A stretch of 64,000 nt of DNA from Methanomassiliicoccaceae archaeon UBA71 (GCA_002504405.1 DARO01000006.1:31450-95449), one strand, 5' to 3'; shown: positions 16,464 to 25,531, numbered from the stretch's first letter. Notes: generated by a model from the sequence alone, not told the origin. Translations and numbers: made by a program.

Positions 16464-17831
16464 ATGAGCAACGTCTGTCCCCTTGACTATCGTTACGGCC
16501 GCGAAGAGATGAAGGCAGTCTTCAGCGAGGAGAGCCGTATCCAGAAGCAGATGCTTGTGGAGGCCGCGCTTGCCCGCGCACACGCCTCCCTCGGAACCAT
16601 ACCCCAGGAAGCCGCCGACGAGATCGGAAGGGTTGCCAGCCTGGATGTGGTCAGCATCGACAGGATCAAGGAGATCGAGAAGGACACCAGGCACGACCTC
16701 ATGGCCATGGTCAAGGCGATGACCGAGCAGTGCACTGGAGATGCCGGCAAGTACGTCCACCTCGGGGCTACCAGCAACGACATAGTGGACACGGCAACCG
16801 CCCTGCAGATCAAGGATGCCATGGAGATAGTTCTGGAAGACGTAGACAACATCATAATGACCTTCGCAAAGATCGCCAAGAGGGAGAGGGACACCCTCGA
16901 GATCGGAAGGACCCATGCTCAGTTCGCGATACCCATCACATTCGGGTTCAAGATCGCCGGATACATCGCCGAGATGCTCAGGCACAGGGAAAGGATAATC
17001 GAGGCCATGCCCAGGGTGTGCGCGGGAAAAATGGCAGGGGCCGTCGGAACCGGCGCGGCGCTGGGCAAGAACTTCTTCGAGGTCCAGAAGAGGGTCATGA
17101 AGGACCTCGGCCTGACCTACGAGCCGGCCGCCACACAGGTCGTCGGCAGGGACAGGTACACGGAGGCGGTCTGCATCATCGCCAACATCGCCACCTCCCT
17201 GGAGAGGTACGGAACCGAGGTCAGGAACCTCCAGAGGTCCGAGATCGGCGAGGCGTCCGAGTACTTCGACGTCGCCAAGCAGGTCGGCAGCTCCACCATG
17301 GCGCAGAAGAGGAACCCCATGAACTCCGAGAACGTCTGCGGCCTGGCCCGCGTCATCCGCGGATTCGTCACTCCCACGTTCGAGAGCCAGGTCCTCTGGC
17401 ACGAGAGGGACCTGTCCAACTCGTCAACCGAGAGGTTCACCCTGCCGCACGTGTTCATACTCATCGACGAGATCCTGAAGAAGATGAACTGGGTCTTTGA
17501 GGGCCTGGAAGTCCACAGGGACAGGATGCTCGAGGTCATCGAGTCCTCCCGCGGCCTCGTGATGGCCGAGCCTCTGATGATGAAGCTCACGGAGAAAGGC
17601 ATCGGAAGACAGGACGCCCATGAGATCATCCGCAGCTCCGCCATGATAGCCGAGGACCAGAAGAGGCACCTCAGGGACGTCCTGCTGGAGAGGGAGGATC
17701 TCAAAGGGGTCCTCACAGAGGAGGAGATCATCACCACGATGGACGCCGCCAACTACGTCGGGGGCGCCAGGGAGATCGTTGACAAGATGGTCGCCGCCGC
17801 AGAGGACACCGTCGGCCGGAGCGTGGAGTGA
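16464..17831 (+). CDS. purB: Adenylosuccinate lyase
   Basis: A 455-residue fumarase/aspartase-superfamily enzyme that cleaves SAICAR and adenylosuccinate in purine synthesis. Motifs: TRHDLMAMVKAM, GATSNDIVDTATALQ, IGRTHAQFAIPITFG, and the signature SSTMAQKRNPMNSE containing the catalytic flexible-loop serine. Length is as usual. The stop overlaps the ATG of a 55-residue membrane protein gene. Confidence 0.96.
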   Translation: MSNVCPLDYRYGREEMKAVFSEESRIQKQMLVEAALARAHASLGTIPQEAADEIGRVASLDVVSIDRIKEIEKDTRHDLMAMVKAMTEQCTGDAGKYVHLGATSNDIVDTATALQIKDAMEIVLEDVDNIIMTFAKIAKRERDTLEIGRTHAQFAIPITFGFKIAGYIAEMLRHRERIIEAMPRVCAGKMAGAVGTGAALGKNFFEVQKRVMKDLGLTYEPAATQVVGRDRYTEAVCIIANIATSLERYGTEVRNLQRSEIGEASEYFDVAKQVGSSTMAQKRNPMNSENVCGLARVIRGFVTPTFESQVLWHERDLSNSSTERFTLPHVFILIDEILKKMNWVFEGLEVHRDRMLEVIESSRGLVMAEPLMMKLTEKGIGRQDAHEIIRSSAMIAEDQKRHLRDVLLEREDLKGVLTEEEIITTMDAANYVGGAREIVDKMVAAAEDTVGRSVE

Positions 17832-17998
17832 TGGACCTAAGGGCCAAGCAGGGGCTGATCCTCGGTGCCATAGCAGGTGCTGCCCTGGGCGTTTTCCTAT
17901 TCGCCGAGACGGGCAACCCGTGGGTCTTCCTGCTGATACCCGTGGCAGCGGTGATGGGCATGGCCCCTCAGTTTCTCAGGCCTCCGGAAGAGGAGTGA
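17831..17998 (+). CDS. 55-residue membrane protein coupled to purB
   Basis: Begins MDLRAKQGLILGAIAGAALG and ends APQFLRPPEEE. Two hydrophobic segments span about residues 9-25 and 31-46. The ATG shares its first base with the purB TGA, so it is almost certainly translated by coupling. It is too short for most gene callers. No family recognised; it may be a lineage-specific membrane subunit or of no relation to PurB. Confidence 0.6.
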   Translation: MDLRAKQGLILGAIAGAALGVFLFAETGNPWVFLLIPVAAVMGMAPQFLRPPEEE

Positions 17999-18015
17999 CC
18001 GTCGGGGAAATGGCC

Positions 18016-18033
18016 GGAGGGGCTAGCCCCTCC
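18016..18033. terminator. Palindromic bidirectional terminator
   Basis: GGAGGGGCTAGCCCCTCC is a perfect 18-bp palindrome between the convergent purB and flavin-protein genes, followed by TTAGTTTT. Confidence 0.55.
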
Positions 18034-18046
18034 TTAGTTTTCAGAA

Positions 18047-18448
18047 TCAGATCTTGTCGCCGGCGTGAGGCCCGGGGGTCACATAGTAGACCTCCTCGAC
18101 CTTCATCTTCACCAGGTTCTTGGCAGGAAGTGTCTCCTTCTTGGCGTGGGCGAAGGCGACAGCCTTCTCATAGTCCTCCCCGGAGTTCTCGATGGTGAGG
18201 GTACCCTTGACCTGCCAGGACTCGGGGCTCTCGGGGGTCCATACATAGAACGACGCCTTGGGGTTCTCCTTCATGTTCGCGAGGGTCTTCTTGAAGAAGT
18301 TGTCCACGATCCAGATGTTCCCGTCCTCGGCGAGGAACAGCATTCCTACGGGCACCACATTGGGGATCCCGTCCTTGGAGGCCGTAGCCAGGGAGAAGAT
18401 CTTCTGGTTCTTCATCTGCTCAGCAATCTCAGGGGTTATCTGTGCCAT
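18047..18448 (-). CDS. Pyridoxamine 5'-phosphate oxidase-like flavin protein
   Basis: About 133 residues with the split-barrel FMN-binding fold: FSLATASKDGIPNVVPVGM, then NIWIVDNFFKKTLANMKENP and ASFYVWTPES. Such small proteins bind FMN or F420 and act in redox or general stress roles; the true PLP-synthesis motifs are not evident. The start MAQITPEI is chosen over an ATG at 18511 because a TATA box lies 27 nt upstream. Confidence 0.85.
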   Translation of the reverse strand: MAQITPEIAEQMKNQKIFSLATASKDGIPNVVPVGMLFLAEDGNIWIVDNFFKKTLANMKENPKASFYVWTPESPESWQVKGTLTIENSGEDYEKAVAFAHAKKETLPAKNLVKMKVEEVYYVTPGPHAGDKI

Positions 18449-18471
18449 GGTGTGAGGAATCCACTCCGTTC

Positions 18472-18479
18472 TATTAATA
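18472..18479 (-). promoter_or_regulatory. TATA box for the flavin-protein gene
   Basis: TATTAATA is centred about 27 nt from the ATG at 18448, consistent with a leaderless transcript. Confidence 0.45.
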
Positions 18480-18552
18480 CAGGTGGCTGAGGATGGCCAT
18501 TCTTCCACCATACTATCGTTATCCTAATTGTACTGAAATCCCTATTACCTAA

Positions 18553-18558
18553 TATATA
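18553..18558 (+). promoter_or_regulatory. TATA box for the MFS gene
   Basis: TATATA lies 26 nt before the ATG at 18581. Confidence 0.5.
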
Positions 18559-18580
18559 GAGGAAGGGGAATACACGGGCC

Positions 18581-19771
18581 ATGGCAGGGCACAGGCTGTT
18601 CACGAGCACATTTCTCCTCGACACAGCCATATCGTTCTGCTGCTGCCTCAACTACTTCACGCTCCTGATCAATATCACCGGTTTCTCGGTCGCGGAATTC
18701 GGGGCGTCGTCGGCGGAGGGCGGCCTCGCTGCAGGCATCTACGTCATAGGCGGCCTCCTTTCGAGGCTGCTCCTCGGAAAGTACATCGAGCTCGTCGGGA
18801 GGAAGAAGATGCTCTGCATAGGGCTTTGTCTGGCATTGGTCATGTCCTGCACTTACTTCTTCGTCTCTTCGATGGTGATGCTGTACTTCATAAGATTCGC
18901 CCACGGCATCAGCTACGGGCTGAGCAGCTCGTGCACCAACGACATCGTCGCGAAGATCGTGCCTCCGGAGAGGAGGGGCGAGGGCATGGGCTACTTCCTG
19001 CTCAGCATAACGGTGGCGACCGCGATAGGTCCGTTCATCGGGATGGAGTTCGGCCACGGCGGGAACTACGATGCCGTGTTCAGCGTCGGCCTGGTGATGT
19101 ACTCTGCCGCGCTTGCCCTCGCTCTGATCATGAAGGTGCCGGAGGAGACACTCACGGAGCAGCAGGTGGAGGAGGCCAAGAGCTTCAACCCCAGAAACCT
19201 GATCCAGTTCTCCGCGGTGCCCCTGGCCGCCACGTGCATGGTGTTCTACTTCGGATACTCGGGAGTGCTGTCGTTCATCTCGTCCTACTCATTGGAGATA
19301 GGCCTGGAGGAGGCCGCCACCTACTACTACCTGGCAGTGTCCCTCGGAACGCTGGTGTCCAGGCTGACCACGGGGAAGCTCTACGACACCCGCGGACCGA
19401 ACATCGTCATGATACCGGGCTATATCGCGTTCATAATTGGGATGCTGATATTCTCCAGGACATCGGATGCCGCCCTGTTCCTGTCCGCGGGCTTCGTCAT
19501 GGGATACGGCGTGTCCATCATCTACACGATCTGCCAGGCGATCGTCATCACCAAGAGCACGGCCCACAGGTACGGTGTCACCACATCGACCTTCGCAGCG
19601 GTGGTGGACCTCGGGAGCGGACTCGGGCCGTCGATCCTCGGTCTGCTGATATCCTCCATCGGATACCGCGACATGTACCTGAGCTGCTGCCTGATAGCGG
19701 TGGTCAGTCTGGTCATGTACTGGACCATCCATGGGAGGAGGGTCACTAAGCGCGCCCTCAGCAAGGCATGA
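18581..19771 (+). CDS. Major facilitator superfamily transporter
   Basis: A 396-residue, 12-helix permease. The MFS loop 2-3 signature is recognisable near LLLGKYIELVGRKKML, and the second-half counterpart near LTTGKLYDTRGPNIVM. It resembles drug/sugar efflux members; the substrate cannot be inferred. It has its own leaderless-type promoter and is followed after about 75 nt by a UbiA-type gene with its own TATA box. Confidence 0.88.
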   Translation: MAGHRLFTSTFLLDTAISFCCCLNYFTLLINITGFSVAEFGASSAEGGLAAGIYVIGGLLSRLLLGKYIELVGRKKMLCIGLCLALVMSCTYFFVSSMVMLYFIRFAHGISYGLSSSCTNDIVAKIVPPERRGEGMGYFLLSITVATAIGPFIGMEFGHGGNYDAVFSVGLVMYSAALALALIMKVPEETLTEQQVEEAKSFNPRNLIQFSAVPLAATCMVFYFGYSGVLSFISSYSLEIGLEEAATYYYLAVSLGTLVSRLTTGKLYDTRGPNIVMIPGYIAFIIGMLIFSRTSDAALFLSAGFVMGYGVSIIYTICQAIVITKSTAHRYGVTTSTFAAVVDLGSGLGPSILGLLISSIGYRDMYLSCCLIAVVSLVMYWTIHGRRVTKRALSKA

Positions 19772-19813
19772 CCTCGCATGATGTCCCGTATAATCCGAGG
19801 CATCCTTCGAAAT

Positions 19814-19820
19814 CAATATA
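19814..19820 (+). promoter_or_regulatory. TATA box for the prenyltransferase gene
   Basis: CAATATA is centred about 27 nt before the ATG at 19845. Confidence 0.4.
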
Positions 19821-19844
19821 GCATCCGTCCCCATAGCTCGGCCC

Positions 19845-20792
19845 ATGTTCGAGAACGCCGAGCAGGACTACTCGCTCACGAGGAAGATCAACCTCGTGTT
19901 CAGGTTCAGCTACACCATCCCGTTCGTGCTGGCCTCGCTCTGCGGTACCGTGCTTGCCGTCGGGTACGGGGGGCCGCTCTACATCTACGCCGCCATACCG
20001 TGCGCCGTGCTGCTGCTCGGGATCTTCGTGAACTTCTCAAACGACTACTTCGACCACGAATCCGGGGTGGACGCGGTGAGGTTCAGAAAGGCCATGGAGG
20101 TGAACAAGGACTCGGACATAATCAGGAAGCTCTACTGGGACGGTAACCAGTTCGACAACGGGAACATCTCGGAAAGGGAGGGAAGGATCCTCATGGCCGT
20201 CATAATGATCGCGGCCGTGCTCGTTGCCATCCCCATCGTCATCTACAACCCGCTTTGGGCGCTCATATTCGGAGCGGCGGGGCTCTTCCTGGCGTACTTC
20301 TACACAGCCCCTCCTGTGAACCTGGGGGGCCGCGGGCTGGGGGAAGCGGCGGTCGCGGTGTCCTTCTTCATGATGTCGTTCTGCCCGTACTTCCTGATCA
20401 CGGGGACGGTCTCCATCGAGTCCGTGTCGATGTCGGTCGTCGTGGCACTGCTCGTCGCCCATATGAGGACGGTTGACTCGGCGACGGGTCAGGAGACCCA
20501 TCTGGAGATAGGCGACAGGTCGATCTCCACGATGTTCGGCATGGATGCCGTGGCATGGCTGTCCAAGGCGGTGATTGTGACTGCCTACGCCCTGGTGGCG
20601 CTTATGGCTGCACTGCTCGATCCGCTCTACCTTTTGGCCTTCATCACCCTGCCATTCAGCATCAAGGCATGGTCCGTCGTGTCCAGCAAGGGACCAGGCT
20701 GGGAGTTCAGGACCGCCCCTCTGTTCTTCGGCATCGCAGTCGTTACCGAGGTGGCGTTCATCGCTATTGTAGCCCTTCAGACGGTCCTCTGA
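19845..20792 (+). CDS. UbiA-family prenyltransferase
   Basis: A 315-residue polytopic membrane enzyme. The first Asp-rich prenyl-diphosphate motif is FSNDYFDHESGVD; the second, weaker one lies near VDSATGQETHLEIGDRS. Overall it is closest in shape to MenA-like members. Archaeal UbiA proteins attach isoprenoids to lipids, haem or quinones. No quinone-synthesis genes are nearby, so the acceptor is unclear. Its 3' end overlaps by 16 bp the 3' end of a convergent radical SAM gene. Confidence 0.85.
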   Translation: MFENAEQDYSLTRKINLVFRFSYTIPFVLASLCGTVLAVGYGGPLYIYAAIPCAVLLLGIFVNFSNDYFDHESGVDAVRFRKAMEVNKDSDIIRKLYWDGNQFDNGNISEREGRILMAVIMIAAVLVAIPIVIYNPLWALIFGAAGLFLAYFYTAPPVNLGGRGLGEAAVAVSFFMMSFCPYFLITGTVSIESVSMSVVVALLVAHMRTVDSATGQETHLEIGDRSISTMFGMDAVAWLSKAVIVTAYALVALMAALLDPLYLLAFITLPFSIKAWSVVSSKGPGWEFRTAPLFFGIAVVTEVAFIAIVALQTVL

Positions 20793-21730
20793 CCTCGCTT
20801 CTTACCGCTAAGGGCGAAAGTGGGGGCCAGCTCAAGGATGGTCCTCGGATCCCCCCTCTTGACCAGCCTGTATTCACGGGCAGCGGCGAACCCGCAGTGC
20901 CTGCAGGATTCCGGATTGGAGCGCATGGGACAGCCCTTGGCATGGCTTCCATCTGGCAGCGTGAAAACGGTTAGATCGATCGGACAGCTGTCCGTCCAGT
21001 CCTCCACCAGGAGGTCCCTGAGACCCTTCCTTGAGTTCAGAATCGGGAACCCCTCGTCCTTCAGAGCAGATATCTCCTCCACTGCTCTGCGCCTCTCATC
21101 TGGGGAAAGGGCCTGGTCCGCTGGCGGGGGAGTGATGAAATTGAACACTATACCGTCCATGCGGGGATTCTGGCGGACGATCTCCGCCGTCTCCCTAATG
21201 TGATCGATGTTGGTCTTCTGGACAACCATGTTGGCGAACACGGATCCATCGAACTCCAGAGAGGCCAGATTGTTCATCAGCGTATCGAAAACGCCCTCCT
21301 GACGGATCGCATCATGGACATCCCTCGGCCCGTCCAGGCTCACCGAGATGGTATCGGATGCCGTGCATATCCTCCCTGTGCCGTTGGTCGTGTATCCGGT
21401 GTTGAGGTATCCGAGGGACTTGGCGAAAGTTATGAGATCCTCGAGGCGGCGTTCGCCGTCGCTCCACATCGTCGGCTCCCCTCCCTCGAAGTATGCGATT
21501 CTGGCACCCTGCTTGTACCTCGTCCTCAGGTCCTCGCAGATCTCATCGTAGGTGAGGGAGTTCTTAGGCGGGAGCGTGCCCGCATCGAGCTGCCTGGCTA
21601 TATCGCAGTGCCTGCAGCGGAGGTTGCAATTGAGATGGATCATCATTGTGGTGACGAGAGGACGGTCCCTGTCGATTTTGGAGCCGAGCCACCATCCCGC
21701 ATAGCCAGAGAACTCCTTCAGATTGCCCAT
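20777..21730 (-). CDS. Radical SAM protein
   Basis: About 317 residues. The 4Fe-4S/SAM motif is CNLRCRHCDIA in MMIHLNCNLRCRHC; YFEGGEPTMWSD (GGEP-type) and ISVSLDGPRDVHDAI follow. A C-terminal Cys set (CPIDL, CPMRSNPESCRHCGFA) suggests a SPASM-like auxiliary cluster. The substrate is unknown. The start MGNLKEFSG is preferred, with CCATTATAG as TATA about 25 nt upstream. The tail-to-tail overlap with the UbiA gene does not prove a common pathway. Confidence 0.85.
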   Translation of the reverse strand: MGNLKEFSGYAGWWLGSKIDRDRPLVTTMMIHLNCNLRCRHCDIARQLDAGTLPPKNSLTYDEICEDLRTRYKQGARIAYFEGGEPTMWSDGERRLEDLITFAKSLGYLNTGYTTNGTGRICTASDTISVSLDGPRDVHDAIRQEGVFDTLMNNLASLEFDGSVFANMVVQKTNIDHIRETAEIVRQNPRMDGIVFNFITPPPADQALSPDERRRAVEEISALKDEGFPILNSRKGLRDLLVEDWTDSCPIDLTVFTLPDGSHAKGCPMRSNPESCRHCGFAAAREYRLVKRGDPRTILELAPTFALSGKKRGQRTV

Positions 21731-21750
21731 GCGTGACTGATGCCGCACAT

Positions 21751-21759
21751 CCTATAATG
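21751..21759 (-). promoter_or_regulatory. TATA box for the radical SAM gene
   Basis: On the minus strand this reads CATTATAGG, about 25 nt before the ATG at 21730. Confidence 0.4.
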
Positions 21760-21883
21760 GGGTTGCGGAGATCAGCAGCGCATTCCCCGCAGACCTTCCC
21801 CGATCAGACCCCGGAGGATCTCCAACGATTCCGAAGGATTGCTTGGAATGTTCGGGTTCCATATGGATCGGAGAACCGCCCTG

Positions 21884-22519
21884 TCAGCTGATCGGCCTGC
21901 GCCCGGTGACTATGTAGTACTCGTCGTCATCCACCTCCAGCTCTGTCTCCAGGCCGTTCATCGACATCATGCGGGCCATCAACCCGGCATCCGGAAGGTA
22001 ATCCGCACATATCGCCTCGCCGCCCTCGCGGTGTATGGTGTTTATATGCTCCCTCGAGGAGGAGTGGGCTATGCAGAGCCTGCCCCCCGGGACCAACGAC
22101 CAGGACAGTATCCTGATGGCGGAAACCGGATCTGGGAAATGAGGGAAGCAGGAATAGCAGACGACCAAGTCGTAGGCCCCGGAGTCCCTGATGTCGTACA
22201 GGTCCTGGACCCTGAAACTTAGTCTTTCCGATTCTGGGAACTTGCTCCTGGCGACCTCGATCATGCGCTCGGAGTAGTCCAGTGCGGTTATATGGCCGCC
22301 TTCCATCCCCTCCATGTAGTATGGTATCATTACGCCCGTCCCCGTACCGACATCCAGTATGCGCATACCGTCGCGGATTCCCAGCAGGGAGACGATGTGT
22401 CTGACCTTCTCGGGATCGTGGGACGATGTGGAGTCCCATTGATCCGCCCTGCTGTTGAAGAACTCCATCTGCTTCGGGTTCCTCCTCCTTCTTGACAAGA
22501 ATTCATCTAGCTCATCCAT
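21884..22519 (-). CDS. SAM-dependent methyltransferase (class I)
   Basis: A 211-residue Rossmann-fold methyltransferase with motif I ILDVGTGTGVMIPYY, motif II GHITALDYSERMIEVA and motif III-IV AYDLVVCYSCFPHF. The N-terminus RRRRNPKQMEFFNSRADQWD is like UbiE/ArsM-type small-molecule methyltransferases. It begins 4 nt after the ABC ATPase gene and is the last gene of the transporter operon, so it may modify the imported metal complex or corrinoid. That link is inference from position. Confidence 0.85.
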   Translation of the reverse strand: MDELDEFLSRRRRNPKQMEFFNSRADQWDSTSSHDPEKVRHIVSLLGIRDGMRILDVGTGTGVMIPYYMEGMEGGHITALDYSERMIEVARSKFPESERLSFRVQDLYDIRDSGAYDLVVCYSCFPHFPDPVSAIRILSWSLVPGGRLCIAHSSSREHINTIHREGGEAICADYLPDAGLMARMMSMNGLETELEVDDDEYYIVTGRRPIS

Positions 22520-22523
22520 GAAA

Positions 22524-23279
22524 TCACATCCTGGGGACGATGACTGGCACCCCTTCCACCTCCCCCATGCTCACATCTATTCCGTAAACGTCCCTGATCG
22601 CCTCGGGGGTGACGACCTCCCTCCCGCCGGCGGCGTAGACCGATCCTCCGCGCATGAGGACGAACCTGTCGCTGTATCTGAGTGCCAGATTGATGTCGTG
22701 GTTGGTCATCACCGCAACCATCCCGTTCACCTTGGCGATACCGGATATCGTGCTCATCACGAGATGCTGATTGGAAAGGTCCAGATTGCTTGTCGGCTCG
22801 TCCAGGAGGATCACCCGGGGATGCTGGACGACCGCCCTCGCTATCTGCACCAGCTGGTATTCCCCTCCGCTTATCTCGTTGACCCTGCGATCGGATATGC
22901 CCGAGAGGCCCATCAGATCGACCACCCTCCCGGTCAGACGGATGTCCGACTCGGACACGTCCATGCCCATGTGCGGCCTCCTGCCGATCAGAACGGATTC
23001 GAACACCGTGCTCCCGGAGACGTGCGCCCTCTGGGGGACGTAACCGATCACCCGCGCGACATCCCTCGGCCTCATGGACATGACATCGTCCCCGTCCACC
23101 TCCACAACCCCCTCGGAAGGATCGTGTATGCGATTGATGCACTTGAGCAGGGTAGTCTTGCCTGTGCCGTTGGGGCCGAGAATCGATACGAGCTCCCCCG
23201 GGAGGGCAGAGAAGCTCATCCCGGAGATCGTCTCCTCGGAGGAGTATGAGAACCTTATCCCGGCGACATCCAGCATCAT
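22524..23279 (-). CDS. ABC transporter ATP-binding protein (FecE/BtuD-like)
   Basis: About 251 residues. Walker A GPNGTGKTTLLK, Q-loop region GYVPQRAHV, signature NEISGGEYQLV, Walker B VILLDEPTSNLD and H-loop MVAVMTNHDI are all present. The start MMLDVAGIRFSY at 23279 overlaps the permease stop. It powers import by the FecCD-type permease upstream. Iron chelate or cobamide are the likely cargo classes; methylotrophic methanogens depend on both. Confidence 0.92.
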   Translation of the reverse strand: MMLDVAGIRFSYSSEETISGMSFSALPGELVSILGPNGTGKTTLLKCINRIHDPSEGVVEVDGDDVMSMRPRDVARVIGYVPQRAHVSGSTVFESVLIGRRPHMGMDVSESDIRLTGRVVDLMGLSGISDRRVNEISGGEYQLVQIARAVVQHPRVILLDEPTSNLDLSNQHLVMSTISGIAKVNGMVAVMTNHDINLALRYSDRFVLMRGGSVYAAGGREVVTPEAIRDVYGIDVSMGEVEGVPVIVPRM

Positions 23280-24361
23280 CTGCGATACCTCCTTACAAGC
23301 AGGTATATGAAGGCGGGGCCTCCGAGCAGAGAGGTCAGCAGCCCCACGGGCAGGACCATAGGGAGGACCACGTTCGCCGCAACGGTCTGGGCAGCGAGCA
23401 TCAGGCATGCCCCCATCGTCACGGACAGAGGGAGCAGGTACCTGTGATCGTCACCGACCAGCATACGAGCCATGTGCGGGCCAAGAAGCCCCACGAAGGC
23501 GATGACGCCGAATCTGCAGACCATCACCGCCGACAGAAGGGCGGACAGTACCAGGCCGATCATGAGGAAGGACCCGACGTTGACCCCCAGCCCCTGAGCG
23601 ACCTCGTCTCCGGCATTCATGGCGTTCATATCCCACCGCCTCATGTAGAAATATGCGAAGGAAGCGACCAGAACGATGATGATCGCAGCATCCCATCCAA
23701 TGGTGGCATACGAGACGCTACCGAACGTCCAGGAAACGATCGTGCTTAGCTGCACCGGATCCGCCAGGTACTGCATGAGGGTCAGTCCCGCGGAAAAGAT
23801 CGCACTTACGGCTATCCCCGCCAACACCATGGTCTCGGAGGACACGCGCGTGACACGTGTCAGAAGGATGATGATTCCCGTGGCCACCATCGAGAATGCG
23901 AAGGCCGACATGGGGACGGCCACATCCGATAGGACTCCGGAGAGCACGGCTCCGCTCTGAAGGAATATCACGGAGAAGGCGGCACCGAAGGCGGCCGCAT
24001 TCGAGAGTCCCAGGGTGTATGGTGACGCCAGCGGGTTCTTCAGAATGCACTGCATGACCGCACCGGCCAGGGACAGCCCTGCCCCCACCGCGACGGCCGC
24101 CAGTAGCACTGGGACGTCCAGATTCCAGACATACCTGCCGGGCAAGGATGACGTGTCGTGCGTCAGGAGGGATGCGAGGACGTCCCAGGCGGGGTACCCG
24201 CTATTGTTCACCAGTATCGCGGACAGGAACAGGGCAACTAGGGCGGTGAGGGATGCCAACAGTATGCGGGACCTCCCCCTGGAGGATTCCGAATACACCG
24301 ACTCTGAATCGGGGACGGCTACTGCATCCTCGTAGACCCGGTAGTCTCTAGACCTGTCCAT
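23276..24361 (-). CDS. FecCD/BtuC-type ABC permease
   Basis: About 361 residues with roughly ten transmembrane helices. Hallmarks are the segment ILKNPLASPYTLGLSNAAAF and the late GLLGPHMARMLVGDDHRYLLP, typical of iron-siderophore and vitamin B12 permeases. The start MDRSRDYRVYED lies 7 nt after the binding-protein stop with GGTGA upstream. It has a cytosolic charged N-terminus of about 30 residues. Confidence 0.93.
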   Translation of the reverse strand: MDRSRDYRVYEDAVAVPDSESVYSESSRGRSRILLASLTALVALFLSAILVNNSGYPAWDVLASLLTHDTSSLPGRYVWNLDVPVLLAAVAVGAGLSLAGAVMQCILKNPLASPYTLGLSNAAAFGAAFSVIFLQSGAVLSGVLSDVAVPMSAFAFSMVATGIIILLTRVTRVSSETMVLAGIAVSAIFSAGLTLMQYLADPVQLSTIVSWTFGSVSYATIGWDAAIIIVLVASFAYFYMRRWDMNAMNAGDEVAQGLGVNVGSFLMIGLVLSALLSAVMVCRFGVIAFVGLLGPHMARMLVGDDHRYLLPLSVTMGACLMLAAQTVAANVVLPMVLPVGLLTSLLGGPAFIYLLVRRYRR

Positions 24362-24368
24362 GAATCGT

Positions 24369-25460
24369 TCACCAGTCGAGGCTCGAATATCCGGTCTGGA
24401 ATCCGCATAGGGTGTCGTAGTCCACATCTGAATCCGGGTAGAACAGGTCCAGGATCATGTTCGCCTTCTCCGCCACATCATAGTCGAAGACGGGGGGATC
24501 GATCACGCTTCCTATGAAGTAGGCGTTCATGAGCTCTGCCTCCCAGTTGGTGCCGTAGTACTTGTACACCAGGGTGGAGTAGAGCAGTCCGTCGGAAACA
24601 GCCGGAAGGGCAGATAGGACGTTCCTGTTCTGCTCGAAGGTAGCCTTGCTTCCTGACAGGGTCATGGAGTCCACGAACATCAGCTCCGCACCGCTGGAGG
24701 CGATCTCCTTTATGCTGGTCAGGTACGGGTTGCCGGAATTGGCATCGGGCATGGAGTTGCCCGCGCCCACATAGTCGAAGGGCGCATAGTTGCCTGTTGT
24801 CATGTCGAGGCCGCCCTTCATCATGTAGAACATGCCGCCGATGTAGCACTTCGGCTCGACAACGGACGAGCTTCTGTATGACGAAAGCTCGGAGAGAATG
24901 GCGTCCTTCCCCTTGATTAGCTCCTCTGCCCTGCTCTCCAGCCCCAGGGCCTTGCCGAGTATCCTGAGGTTGCTGTCGAACCCTTCATCGTCCACATCGA
25001 TATTGCCTGCTGCGGTGACCGCGATGACCGGGATGCCTGTGTTGAGCTGAAGGGTGTCCACCTGGGTTTTGTCGGTCAATGACGTGACTATGAGGTTGGC
25101 TCCCGTGGAGATTATCCCCCTGAAGTTCTCTTCGCTTCCGACGTTGGTAATCCTGCTGAAGTCGTATGCCACCCGGTAGGTGGCCATATGGTAGTTGGCC
25201 GGAGAGCCTATGGCCCCAGAATCCTGATCGTCGACGCCGACAATGCGGTCGTATGCTCCGAGATAGCAAACCAGTCTGGATGATCCTGCGGAGAGGCATA
25301 CGACCTTGTCCGCATTCTCCGGAACTGAGACCGTCCTCCCGAGCGCGTCGGTGACAGTCTCATCCCCCCCACGATCATCGCCTCCGGACATGTACCAAAC
25401 CCCGATGCCCGCAGCGAGTACGATGGCGATAACAGCCACAGCCAGAACCTTACTGTCCAT
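24369..25460 (-). CDS. Periplasmic-type iron/cobamide-binding lipoprotein-like protein
   Basis: A 363-residue substrate-binding protein (FepB/BtuF type) anchored by an N-terminal helix VLAVAVIAIVLAAGIGVWYM. The mature part starts with the typical VTDALGRTVSVPENADKVV; later come YDRIVGVDDQD and TGANLIVTS. There is no lipobox Cys, so it is held by the uncleaved helix. It is the first gene of a four-gene operon, and its upstream region carries a long inverted repeat that could be a metal- or cobamide-responsive operator. Confidence 0.9.
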   Translation of the reverse strand: MDSKVLAVAVIAIVLAAGIGVWYMSGGDDRGGDETVTDALGRTVSVPENADKVVCLSAGSSRLVCYLGAYDRIVGVDDQDSGAIGSPANYHMATYRVAYDFSRITNVGSEENFRGIISTGANLIVTSLTDKTQVDTLQLNTGIPVIAVTAAGNIDVDDEGFDSNLRILGKALGLESRAEELIKGKDAILSELSSYRSSSVVEPKCYIGGMFYMMKGGLDMTTGNYAPFDYVGAGNSMPDANSGNPYLTSIKEIASSGAELMFVDSMTLSGSKATFEQNRNVLSALPAVSDGLLYSTLVYKYYGTNWEAELMNAYFIGSVIDPPVFDYDVAEKANMILDLFYPDSDVDYDTLCGFQTGYSSLDW

Positions 25461-25470
25461 TGAATCACCT

Positions 25471-25531
25471 TAGTAATATTAATTTTGATTTCGTAATACT
25501 GAATATTATCAATTCGTATTTAATATTACTA
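25471..25531. promoter_or_regulatory. Long inverted repeat upstream of the ABC operon
   Basis: TAGTAATATTAA at 25471-25482 and its exact reverse complement TTAATATTACTA at 25520-25531 flank 37 AT-rich bases containing further AATATT elements. It ends 10 nt before the binding-protein ATG and overlaps its likely promoter. Probably a repressor operator (for example an iron-dependent regulator). Confidence 0.55.

Noticed and set aside
16286..17402. Upstream extension of the coiled-coil frame
   Set aside because: Runs antisense to purB and past a sensible ATG; extension lacks coding character.
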